DNA of 64,000 nt. Origin: Flavobacteriaceae bacterium PS02293 (GTDB lineage: Bacteria > Bacteroidota > Bacteroidia > Flavobacteriales > Weeksellaceae). The translations under genes and the position numbers were made by a program. Positions 26,347-34,651 of this stretch are shown piece after piece. The first letter of the stretch is position 1. Every line of letters starts with the position of its first letter. Below the pieces are notes generated by a model that did not search any database, was not told the DNA's origin, and was given only the letters and a program-made list of their open reading frames with translations. The stretch spans positions 81,196-145,195 of the forward strand of contig JASCOV010000012.1 of NCBI GenBank assembly GCA_029960045.1, written 5' to 3'.

Positions 26347-27774
26347 TTAGTTTGTCGTAAAGTAAATATCATCAATATAATAATCGAAAGAATTGGGGGT
26401 GGTACTGTAGTCACTGTCGTCAGTTCGTATTGTAAATTGCTTGATGCTTGACTTAGCTGCAGCTACAGTGGAAAGAGCTGCACTATTACCATCTCTCAAA
26501 ATTTGGGAAAAAGGAATTACCAATTCATGCCATTGTCCATCCCACAACATTCCATAAGCAGGATTTCCAGGATTTAGTGTTACCCAATAATTTCCGGAAT
26601 TGGTATTCAATCTGATTCGTACTTTTTTTGGTGTACTGGATTTTACAGCAACATTAAGATAGTTGTAAGCTGTTGCATTATATGGTGAAATAGTCAGATC
26701 CATATGTGAAAGGGCAAATCCGGTCTGTGGGCTGCCGTTTCCTGCAGGATCAAAATGGTAAAACAAAGCCTTGCTACCGTGATTTGTATTGGTGGTAACG
26801 ATTGTAATCGCCATATTTCCTCCGTTGGGTGGTGGTGCTATCCCTGGATTTGAACTCACAATATCTTTTTCTGTAAAAATTCCAACGCCATCGATTGGTG
26901 GAGCAGGAACGCTGACTTTAATGTTAATCTTATCCAAATTGGTATTAGATCCTGTGAACAAGACACGAAATGTATTTTTGCCCTCGATTAAATTAACTCC
27001 AGTCACGTTTTTGGAAATATAGGTGTTATAGCTACCCGTATTTGGGAAATTGCCTGTCTGTCCTAGATCGGTCGCAACCCCAGTATTAGGATTGACCAGC
27101 TGAAGTTTAATAGATTTTCCACCAGCAGCATCACCTGATGCTACCCGGAAATCGAAATCATAAATTCCCGTAGCAGGAACAGTGATTGTATAATTGGTCC
27201 ATTCCCCAGCTTCTGTATAGCTGATATTATTGATATTATTACCCATCTGAACATCCACACCATCATCTGTTCTGTAACGTGGACTACCGTTTTGAACAGC
27301 AAGGTTTTGCTCTTCGGTATCGTGATAAGCTACGCCTTCACCGCCAAGATTGTAATTTTCTGCTTCAATCGTACCAGGGATGGTAATTGCAGTTCCGCCA
27401 TAAGGCAAAGGCGGGTCAATACCTTTGACAATGATTTTAAACAATTTTGTCTCGACTGTATTATCTATATATTTTATGACCAATTTTGCATCGTAGATTC
27501 CTGGGTTATTATACAAAACTGTTGCATCAGGATTAACTGATGAGGCAGGGCTACCACCTGCAAATGTCCAGGTTGTTGTAAGATGTTTGAAAGAGGTACT
27601 TTTGAAATCTACAGTTTCTCCAAATTTAATATCTGTACGCGAGGCACTGGCTTCTGTATGTGGCTTGTCGTAAAGCGTGACTTCTCTGATTTCTTCCTCA
27701 ACACAGGAGAAAAACAGAGCAAAAAATAAAAGTAAAAGTATGCTTTTCAAAAAGTCGGTATTTTTTAAATTCAT
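26347..27774 (-). CDS. Surface lipoprotein with PKD, CBM6-like and ExoP-type domains
   Basis: A 475-residue lipoprotein, probably a surface glycan-binding protein. The lipobox is LFFSC (Cys24), followed by acidic VEEE, as in lipoproteins exported to the surface. A PKD-like domain (about 38-115, with TWTFAGGSPASS) comes first, then a CBM6-like beta-sandwich (about 130-285, beginning IPGTIEAENYNLGGEGVAYHDT), then an ExoP-type galactose-binding-like domain (about 295-475, ending DYYIDDIYF). No catalytic residues are seen. CBM6 members often bind beta-glucans or xylans. It is the first gene of the minus-strand arm, with the PUL motif in its promoter. Confidence 0.8.
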   Translation of the reverse strand: MNLKNTDFLKSILLLLFFALFFSCVEEEIREVTLYDKPHTEASASRTDIKFGETVDFKSTSFKHLTTTWTFAGGSPASSVNPDATVLYNNPGIYDAKLVIKYIDNTVETKLFKIIVKGIDPPLPYGGTAITIPGTIEAENYNLGGEGVAYHDTEEQNLAVQNGSPRYRTDDGVDVQMGNNINNISYTEAGEWTNYTITVPATGIYDFDFRVASGDAAGGKSIKLQLVNPNTGVATDLGQTGNFPNTGSYNTYISKNVTGVNLIEGKNTFRVLFTGSNTNLDKINIKVSVPAPPIDGVGIFTEKDIVSSNPGIAPPPNGGNMAITIVTTNTNHGSKALFYHFDPAGNGSPQTGFALSHMDLTISPYNATAYNYLNVAVKSSTPKKVRIRLNTNSGNYWVTLNPGNPAYGMLWDGQWHELVIPFSQILRDGNSAALSTVAAAKSSIKQFTIRTDDSDYSTTPNSFDYYIDDIYFTTN

Positions 27775-27815
27775 AACTCTAATGGTTTTTAATTTTGATT
27801 ATATTTTATCTGTCG

Positions 27816-27878
27816 CAAATTTTATATAAATAATAAATAAAACGGGTCTTAAACATTTTAGATTGGGGTAAGAAATGT
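27816..27878 (-). promoter_or_regulatory. PUL motif C with -7 box
   Basis: On the minus strand ACATTTCTTACCCC (from 27878) continues to AAAATGTTT. The -7-like TAAAATTTG lies at 27824-27816. From the first T of TTACCCC (27871) to the last G is 55 bases. A second TTACCCC lies 64 bases upstream at 27935-27929 on the same strand, which is about six helical turns. It drives the lipoprotein and the GH operon. Confidence 0.6.
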
Positions 27879-28177
27879 ACTTTTCTACATGCGTGTCGTG
27901 TAACGAGTGCTTGACTGGATATTCTATTGGGGTAATTTGATTAAAGTAATTGCTAATGACAGTTCTCTTAAAAATTAAAAAAAATAAAATGACAAGTGAG
28001 TTTGAAAGCTTCAAATTTTCTGATTCAAAATTAAGCGGATAAATCAAACAGTATACTGTATGAATTTCTTTGCTAATGATTATGATAAAAATAGATATTT
28101 TATAAATATCGTTAGTGATTTTACATTTATATGAATTTAAGTTTAAACATATTATATTTTTTTATATTTTAATACGG

Positions 28178-28240
28178 ACGTCCTTACCCCTAAAAAAAGA
28201 TATTTGAACTGTACCTTATTGCGGTGATAAATTACTTTTG
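28178..28240 (+). promoter_or_regulatory. PUL motif A with -7 box
   Basis: ACGTCCTTACCCC (28178-28190) continues through an A-run to ATATTTG. The -7 box TACTTTTG at 28233-28240 fits TAnnTTTG exactly, 22 bases before the ATG of the SDR gene. From the first T of TTACCCC (28184) to the last G is 56 bases. Confidence 0.6.
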
Positions 28241-28262
28241 TGAGTCTGATTATCAAAAAATT

Positions 28263-29093
28263 ATGAAAAATAAAGTCGTTGTTATTACAGGCTCTACAGG
28301 AGTTTTGTGCAGTATAATAGCAAAATCTTTAGCAAAGAAAGGTTGTAAAATTGCTCTGTTGGCAAGAGAAATGGGAAAAGCAGAAAGTCTGAAACTTGAG
28401 ATTATAGAGGACGGAGGCATTGCTCACATTTTTGAAGCAGATGTATTAAAAAAAGAGGCTTTAGAAAAAGTAAGAATACAAATCACAGAAAAATTGGGGA
28501 CTTGTGATATTCTAATCAATGGGGCTGGAGGTAATCATCCTTCCGGAACTACTTCTGAACCATATTTTTCGCAAACTGATTTGGATAATAATGATCCTAG
28601 CTTTAGAACAATTTTTGATTTGGATCCTGAGGGAATAAAATCAGTTTTCGATCTGAACTTCTTGGGAACATTTCTTCCTACACAAGTATTTGCAAAAGAT
28701 ATGGTGGGAAAAACAGGCTGCAGTATTCTCAATATTTCTTCCTTGAGTGCTTTAACTCCATTGACCAAAATTCCTGCTTACAGTGCTGCAAAAGCCGCAA
28801 CCTCCAACTTAACCCAATGGCTTGCTGTTCATTTTTCCAAGGTTGGCATCCGTGTCAATGCTATTGCACCGGGATTTTTCCTTACAAATCAGAATAAAAG
28901 TCTGCTCACATCAGAAGACGGAAGTCTCACGGAAAGAGGACAATCCATTATATCACATACGCCTGCGGGTAGATTTGGAAACCCGGAAGATTTGATAACT
29001 TCAGTATTATTTTTATGTGACGACAGATCATCTTTTGTCACCGGAATAGTAATTTCTGTGGATGGTGGTTTTAGCGCATTTAGTGGTGTTTAA
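28263..29093 (+). CDS. SDR oxidoreductase, probable D-mannonate oxidoreductase (fructuronate reductase)
   Basis: Start taken at ATG 28263 (MKNKVVVITG); the 13 in-frame residues before it lie over the promoter. A 276-residue short-chain dehydrogenase: cofactor motif TGSTGVLCS (about 8-16), NGAGGNHP (about 88-95), catalytic Ser in LNISSLSA, YSAAK (about 171-175) and APGFF. The long insertion between the NAG and Ser motifs (TTSEPYFSQTD...) is seen in SDR-type mannonate oxidoreductases that sit beside uxuA in Bacteroidota. It would interconvert D-fructuronate and D-mannonate with NAD(P)H. It is followed by uxuA after 17 bases. The assignment rests largely on this pairing. Confidence 0.75.
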   Translation: MKNKVVVITGSTGVLCSIIAKSLAKKGCKIALLAREMGKAESLKLEIIEDGGIAHIFEADVLKKEALEKVRIQITEKLGTCDILINGAGGNHPSGTTSEPYFSQTDLDNNDPSFRTIFDLDPEGIKSVFDLNFLGTFLPTQVFAKDMVGKTGCSILNISSLSALTPLTKIPAYSAAKAATSNLTQWLAVHFSKVGIRVNAIAPGFFLTNQNKSLLTSEDGSLTERGQSIISHTPAGRFGNPEDLITSVLFLCDDRSSFVTGIVISVDGGFSAFSGV

Positions 29094-29110
29094 TTAGAAA
29101 TTATAAAAAA

Positions 29111-30295
29111 ATGGAACAATCTTGGCGCTGGTACGGACCGAAGGATTCAGTATCTCTATCAGATATAAAACAGGCTGGTGCAGTTGGTATTGTAACCGCA
29201 CTTCATCATATTCCCAACGGTTCTGTATGGACTGTGGAGGAAATCAACATAAGAAAAAAAATAATCGAAGATGAAGGACTTCGATGGAATGTTGTAGAAA
29301 GCATTCCCGTTCACGAAGATATAAAAACCCGTACCGGGAATTTTCAGAAATTTATCCAAAATTATAAACAAAGCATTGAAAACTTGGCTCATTGTGGGAT
29401 CAAGATTATTTGCTACAATTTTATGCCTGTTTTAGATTGGACTCGTACAGATCTTGAGTTTGAACTGGAAGACGGTTCCAAAGCCCTGCGTTTTGATCAG
29501 ACTGCCTTTGCTGCATTTGACCTTTATTTGCTACAGAGGACCGGTGCATTATCAGAATACTCACAACAAGAAAAAAAAGAAGCTAAAGCTTATTTTGAAA
29601 ACCTGTCACAAGCAGAGAGAACAAAACTGATCAATAATATAATTGCTGGTTTACCGGGTGCAGAAGCAGGTTACAGTTTGGAAAGTTTTCGGGCGATTCT
29701 GGATAATTATGCAGAAATTGATGGAGATCAACTGAGACAAAATCTGATTCTCTTTCTCCAAGAAATTATTCCCGTTGCCTCCCAAAACAAGGCTTTGATG
29801 TGCATCCATCCAGACGATCCACCATATTCTATATTAGGTTTGCCAAGAGTTGTAAGTACTGAGGAAGATTATGCTTTACTATTTTCAGCAGTTCCGGACA
29901 TTGCAAACGGAATGACATTCTGCTCTGGTTCTTTGGGAGTACGGAAAGATAATGACTTGATAAAAATATTTCAGCGCTTTGCGGATAGAGTCCATTTTTT
30001 ACATCTTCGAAGTACCAAGAGAGATGAAAAGGGAAATTTTTATGAGGCCAATCATTTGGAAGGTGATGTCGATATGTACGGATTGATGAAAGAAGTGATT
30101 TCAGAAGAATGTAAAAGAGCACAGCAGGGAAGGGCTGATCGTATAATCCCAATGCGTCCGGATCACGGGCATCAGATGCTGGATGATTTGCAAAAAAAGA
30201 CCAATCCTGGATATTCTGCAATAGGAAGACTTAGAGGTCTTGCAGAACTTCGTGGGTTGGAGTTGGGCATCGCCCGCAGTTTTGATATAAATTAG
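29111..30295 (+). CDS. uxuA: Mannonate dehydratase
   Basis: Converts D-mannonate to 2-keto-3-deoxygluconate, the step after fructuronate reduction in glucuronate breakdown. The 394-residue length is normal. The front motif WRWYGPKDSVSLSDIKQAGA and the metal-site motifs CIHPDDPP (about 235-242) and RPDHGHQMLDD (about 350-360) are clear, as is HLRSTKRDEKGNFYEANHLEG. It is cytoplasmic. It sits between the mannonate oxidoreductase-like SDR and the regulator with short gaps, so uronate catabolism is transcribed with the PUL sensor. Glucuronate isomerase, KDG kinase and aldolase are not in this window. Confidence 0.95.
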   Translation: MEQSWRWYGPKDSVSLSDIKQAGAVGIVTALHHIPNGSVWTVEEINIRKKIIEDEGLRWNVVESIPVHEDIKTRTGNFQKFIQNYKQSIENLAHCGIKIICYNFMPVLDWTRTDLEFELEDGSKALRFDQTAFAAFDLYLLQRTGALSEYSQQEKKEAKAYFENLSQAERTKLINNIIAGLPGAEAGYSLESFRAILDNYAEIDGDQLRQNLILFLQEIIPVASQNKALMCIHPDDPPYSILGLPRVVSTEEDYALLFSAVPDIANGMTFCSGSLGVRKDNDLIKIFQRFADRVHFLHLRSTKRDEKGNFYEANHLEGDVDMYGLMKEVISEECKRAQQGRADRIIPMRPDHGHQMLDDLQKKTNPGYSAIGRLRGLAELRGLELGIARSFDIN

Positions 30296-30323
30296 AATTG
30301 ATTATAATCATTTTGAGGTAATT

Positions 30324-33300
30324 ATGAATCTGTTGAAAAAAATAACCAATGTATTAATATATATTCTTTTTGTTTTAATTTCTGGCATTTTTCCCGCTCA
30401 GGAGACATCACTTCATTTCGATCAGATCAATTATGACGATGATTTCTCGCCAAGTATGATTTCCAATATGATCCAGAATAGATCAGGATTTGTATGGATC
30501 GGTACAGAAAACGGACTTTTCCGCTATGATGGTTACAGCTACAAGAAGTATGCAAGAGACAAGCAAACGAATGGCAACCTTAGCAATAATCACATCAATG
30601 TGATTTTTGAAGACTGCGATCAGAATCTTTGGGTCGGTACAAACCACGGACTCAATTTTTATAATAAAAATGCCAATAATTTTATATCACTGGATGTAAC
30701 CAAAGAGAAAGGCGGAAGTAATTATATTGCTGCCTTTGCCGAAGACGGGCAGAGGAATCTTTGGGTGGGAACTTTTGGTGGGGTCAAAAAACTTAAAAAG
30801 TCTACCCGGAAGTTAGAAAACTTCAACCAAGCTTCGGAATTGCATAAAAGCAGGGTTCTATCTTTATTTTATGACTCGAATTATGGAATGCTTGTAGGAA
30901 CTTCAAAAGGTCTGAAATGCTTTGATCCAAAGACAGGTCGCCAAAAACCGTTACCTGAAGAATTGTCGGCCAATGCAGAACTCATCAGTGCCAAGGTAAG
31001 AAAAATTATAAAGACCAGCAACGGCGACCTTTGGTTTGCTACGGAAAGCTCTGGAGCGTTTTTATTGTCTTCAGGACAAAAAGTTCTCTCACAGTTTAAG
31101 CACGATCCTGTGAACACCAATTCTATGTCATCCAATTGGATCAATGATATCATCCAGTGGGATCAAAATACCGTGTGGTTTGCAACAAAAGGAGGGTTAA
31201 GTATCTTTAATAATTACACTAAAAAATTTAAAAGAATAAAACATAATCCAGATAATCTGTACAGCCTAAGTGATAATGATCTGAAATGTTTTATGAGAGA
31301 TCATACTGGTTCTGTTTGGATAGGGACCTCTGCAGGAGCAATTAATATTTATAATAGATCCAATCTCAATTTTGCGAAAATATCAGAGGTTACAAACACG
31401 GGATTTGGGCTTAGCAATGCTGCTGCAAGCACTATTTTAAAAGAGAATGATCAAAGTATTTGGGTAGGAACTTCGGGCGGAGGATTGAACTATCTTAATC
31501 TTCAAACCAAATCCTCCAATTATTACGCAATCGATAACAGTAATGAGAAAAATATAAAAAACATCATTACATCGCTGGCTAAAAAAGATGATAATACGAT
31601 CTTATGTGGCACTTTCAATGGATTGTTTGAATTTAATAAGACCTCAAAAAAATTCACTCAAATCTTTCTAAATTCGGATTCTGCTGAAAAAGACGAAAGA
31701 CCTATTACCTCTATCTTGGTAGATGGCAGCAATATTTGGATAGGAACAGATGGTAATGGATTGATAAAGATCTTGGAAGACGGTACTATTTTGAACTACA
31801 AAAATGACGGATCGGCGAATGCCTTGTCCGATAATTTTGTGATGGCATTAGAAAACAGGAGCAATGGTATCTGGATCACGACACAAAACGGACTCAATTT
31901 TTTTGATAAAAAACTGAACCGAATTTCAAAAGTATTCCGTTCAAATAATGCAAAACCGCTGGATAATAATAGCCTGACAGTGATGTTTACAGATTCAAAG
32001 AAAAGACTTTGGATCGGAGCAGATTATGATGGTTTATATTATCTCAACGAGAGCAATCAAAAGTTTTTTGTCCTTAATAAAGAAAAAGGGTTTACTGATG
32101 CCTCTGTTAAAAGCATTACCGAAGATTCCCAAGGCAATTTGTGGGTTGGCGCAGAGGATTTTCTTTTTAAAATTAAAATTAAAAACGGAGGCAGCAATTT
32201 GAAAGCGTCCGACTTTGAAATTACACGTTATTCTTCTGCGGACGGTCTTTCTGTAAAACAATTTTTATACAATTCATCTGCGAAGATCAACCACAATATG
32301 ATAGCTTTTGGAGCTTCCAAAGGTTTATTGATGTTTGATCCTCAGAAATTAATAAAAACATCTAATAACACACCGATAGTCCTTACGAAGCTTATTGTAA
32401 ATAACGAAATCGTAGAGGCAGATCAAACAGATGGAATTTTAAAACATCCTATTTCTGAAACTTCTGAGATAAAAATTAATTATGACCAAGGTTATATTGG
32501 ACTGGAATTTACGGGTCTTAACTTTATCAATCCACAAAAAAGCAAATACGCTTACAAATTAGACAATGTATTATCAGAGGATCAATGGCATTTTATCGGA
32601 ACCCAAAACAGGATCAATCTTTCCAATTTGGATCCGGGAAATTATACGTTATCCATAAAATCTACCAATGGAGATCAAAGCTGGAACAAGAATATCAAAA
32701 AATTGAAAATTGTAATACTGCCACCGTGGTACAGAACCTGGTGGGCATATCTGTTTTATTTAATCATTTTTGTTGGAGCCAATTACACTGTTTACCGTTT
32801 CATAAAATACCGTTTGAAACTCAGAAGAGAAATATTTTTGGAACAGGTGGAAAACGAAAGAAAAGAAGAAATCCTAACAACACAGATCAATTTTTTCACA
32901 AATATTTCGCACGAGATAAGAACCCCATTAACACTGATTAAAGGCCCTGTGGAAGAGTTGTTATCTTATGAAAAAGATCCACAGACGAATGCTAAACTAA
33001 AAACGATTAAGCAGAACTCAGACCGTCTTCTTAAGCTTGTAAACGAACTTTTGGATTTCAGAAAAGCTGAAAAAGGCTATATGAAGATCTACTGCCAAAG
33101 GCAAGATGTGGTGTCTTTTTGTTTTGAAATATTTGAATCCTACAAAGGATTGGCAGCTGAAAAGAATATCGATTTCAAATTTGTACTTAACTCCAATGTG
33201 ATCATTGCTTATTTTGATAAAAATCAGATGGAAAAGGTCATTTACAATTTGCTTTCCAACGCTTTTAAATTCACTAAAAAAAATGGTAAAATAGTTTTTG

Positions 33301-34451
33301 CTGTAGAAAAGGGCTCACTGGAAGAGAATGCCGTATTCATTAAAGTTGAAGATAATGGAATCGGAATTCCGGAGAGCAACCGCGTGAGTGTTTTTGAGCG
33401 TTTTTTCCAAGTGGACGATAGAGGGGTGCAAAATATGGGAAGCGGCGTGGGGCTCGCACTTTCAAAAAGCATTGTAGAATTGCATAAAGGCGAAATTTCT
33501 ACACCAGTCGAAGAAGGAACTTGGGCCAAGACCGTTTTCCAGATTAAATTACAATTAGGTAACAAACATTTGTCCGAAGATCAGATCATCGAAAGCAGTG
33601 GCGAGGATGTCCAGCAGATGATTATAGATCCGCCCAACATTGTAGTTCCTGATAATATAGCCTTCGCCGACTTTCCTGACAAAGACAAGAAGACTTTAAT
33701 GGTTGTGGAAGACAATGAGGATGTACGCAGATTTATTGTCGGTATCTTATCCGGCGATTACAATACAGTGGAATTTGCTAATGGTAGAGAGGCTGCAAAC
33801 TATTTAGAAACCGAGATTTTAGATCTTATTATCAGTGATATTATGATGCCTGAGATGGATGGCATAGAACTTTGCCACATTGTAAAAACCAATGAGAGCA
33901 CCAGTCACATACCAGTATTACTTCTAACCGCCAAAGCATCTATAGATCATAAAATAGAAGGGCTTTCTACAGGTGCAGATGCTTACATCACAAAACCATT
34001 TAGTACGCAGGAACTTAAACTTAGTATTGCCAATCTGCTTTCTGCCCAGGAGATTTTCAGAAAGAAATATAGTGGAAATTTTATTATAGATTCCGACTTG
34101 AGTTCCCTTACTACGCCAGAAGAAGCATTCATCAAAAAACTGATGCGCGTGATAGAAGAAAATCTAGAAAATTCTGAATTCGACGTCAATATGTTGGTAG
34201 ATAAGATTGGTATGAGCAGAACTATCTTGTACAAAAAAGTCACTGCACTTACCAACCATTCGGTAGCAAGTCTTATAAAACAGCTTAGGTTGAAGAAGGC
34301 AGCGGATATCATTTTGAACACAACTCATCCCATTTCAGAAATTGCTTTTATGGTCGGATTCAATGATCGTAAACATTTTAGCCGTGAGTTCAAAAAAGTG
34401 TACAAAGTTTCTCCAACATCTTACAAAAGCAGTCCAAATTCTGGGGTGTAA
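30324..34451 (+). CDS. Hybrid two-component system regulator of the PUL
   Basis: One-protein sensor and transcription factor, 1375 residues. Signal peptide (about 1-25). Periplasmic double beta-propeller with at least 12 W(I/V)GT.(N/D)G-type repeats (about 45-640). Y_Y_Y domain (about 690-790), transmembrane helix (about 800-818). HisKA with phospho-acceptor His863 in ISHEIRTPLTL, HATPase with NLLSNAFKF, EDNGIGIP and GSGVGLALS. Receiver domain with phospho-acceptor Asp1172 in ISDIMMPEMDG. C-terminal AraC-type HTH (about 1270-1370, ISEIAFMVGFNDRKHFSREF). Such proteins bind an oligosaccharide released from the target glycan and activate susC and enzyme genes. It is cotranscribed with uxuA (28-base gap). 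Confidence 0.95.
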   Translation: MNLLKKITNVLIYILFVLISGIFPAQETSLHFDQINYDDDFSPSMISNMIQNRSGFVWIGTENGLFRYDGYSYKKYARDKQTNGNLSNNHINVIFEDCDQNLWVGTNHGLNFYNKNANNFISLDVTKEKGGSNYIAAFAEDGQRNLWVGTFGGVKKLKKSTRKLENFNQASELHKSRVLSLFYDSNYGMLVGTSKGLKCFDPKTGRQKPLPEELSANAELISAKVRKIIKTSNGDLWFATESSGAFLLSSGQKVLSQFKHDPVNTNSMSSNWINDIIQWDQNTVWFATKGGLSIFNNYTKKFKRIKHNPDNLYSLSDNDLKCFMRDHTGSVWIGTSAGAINIYNRSNLNFAKISEVTNTGFGLSNAAASTILKENDQSIWVGTSGGGLNYLNLQTKSSNYYAIDNSNEKNIKNIITSLAKKDDNTILCGTFNGLFEFNKTSKKFTQIFLNSDSAEKDERPITSILVDGSNIWIGTDGNGLIKILEDGTILNYKNDGSANALSDNFVMALENRSNGIWITTQNGLNFFDKKLNRISKVFRSNNAKPLDNNSLTVMFTDSKKRLWIGADYDGLYYLNESNQKFFVLNKEKGFTDASVKSITEDSQGNLWVGAEDFLFKIKIKNGGSNLKASDFEITRYSSADGLSVKQFLYNSSAKINHNMIAFGASKGLLMFDPQKLIKTSNNTPIVLTKLIVNNEIVEADQTDGILKHPISETSEIKINYDQGYIGLEFTGLNFINPQKSKYAYKLDNVLSEDQWHFIGTQNRINLSNLDPGNYTLSIKSTNGDQSWNKNIKKLKIVILPPWYRTWWAYLFYLIIFVGANYTVYRFIKYRLKLRREIFLEQVENERKEEILTTQINFFTNISHEIRTPLTLIKGPVEELLSYEKDPQTNAKLKTIKQNSDRLLKLVNELLDFRKAEKGYMKIYCQRQDVVSFCFEIFESYKGLAAEKNIDFKFVLNSNVIIAYFDKNQMEKVIYNLLSNAFKFTKKNGKIVFAVEKGSLEENAVFIKVEDNGIGIPESNRVSVFERFFQVDDRGVQNMGSGVGLALSKSIVELHKGEISTPVEEGTWAKTVFQIKLQLGNKHLSEDQIIESSGEDVQQMIIDPPNIVVPDNIAFADFPDKDKKTLMVVEDNEDVRRFIVGILSGDYNTVEFANGREAANYLETEILDLIISDIMMPEMDGIELCHIVKTNESTSHIPVLLLTAKASIDHKIEGLSTGADAYITKPFSTQELKLSIANLLSAQEIFRKKYSGNFIIDSDLSSLTTPEEAFIKKLMRVIEENLENSEFDVNMLVDKIGMSRTILYKKVTALTNHSVASLIKQLRLKKAADIILNTTHPISEIAFMVGFNDRKHFSREFKKVYKVSPTSYKSSPNSGV

Positions 34452-34558
34452 TTGAACTAAAATTTAGCGTAAATACGAATTTTTACCATCATTTTTATTT
34501 TAGTTAATGTGAAATAGAGTTTTAATGTATTGTTTTTCAGTACGTTAAATTGACCCAT

Positions 34559-34622
34559 ACATTATTACCCCGCAAAAAGCATATTTAGATACCCAAACAG
34601 ATATGATTATCAGACATATTTG
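34559..34622 (+). promoter_or_regulatory. PUL motif B with -7 box
   Basis: ACATTATTACCCC (34559-34571) continues through AAAAA to ATATTTA. The -7-like CATATTTG at 34615-34622 is one base off TAnnTTTG. From the first T of TTACCCC (34565) to the last G is 57 bases. It lies in the 200-base gap between the regulator and susC; the gene starts 29 bases further on. Confidence 0.6.
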
Positions 34623-34651
34623 TAAAAAACAAAGCTATTAAACTAAACAAT

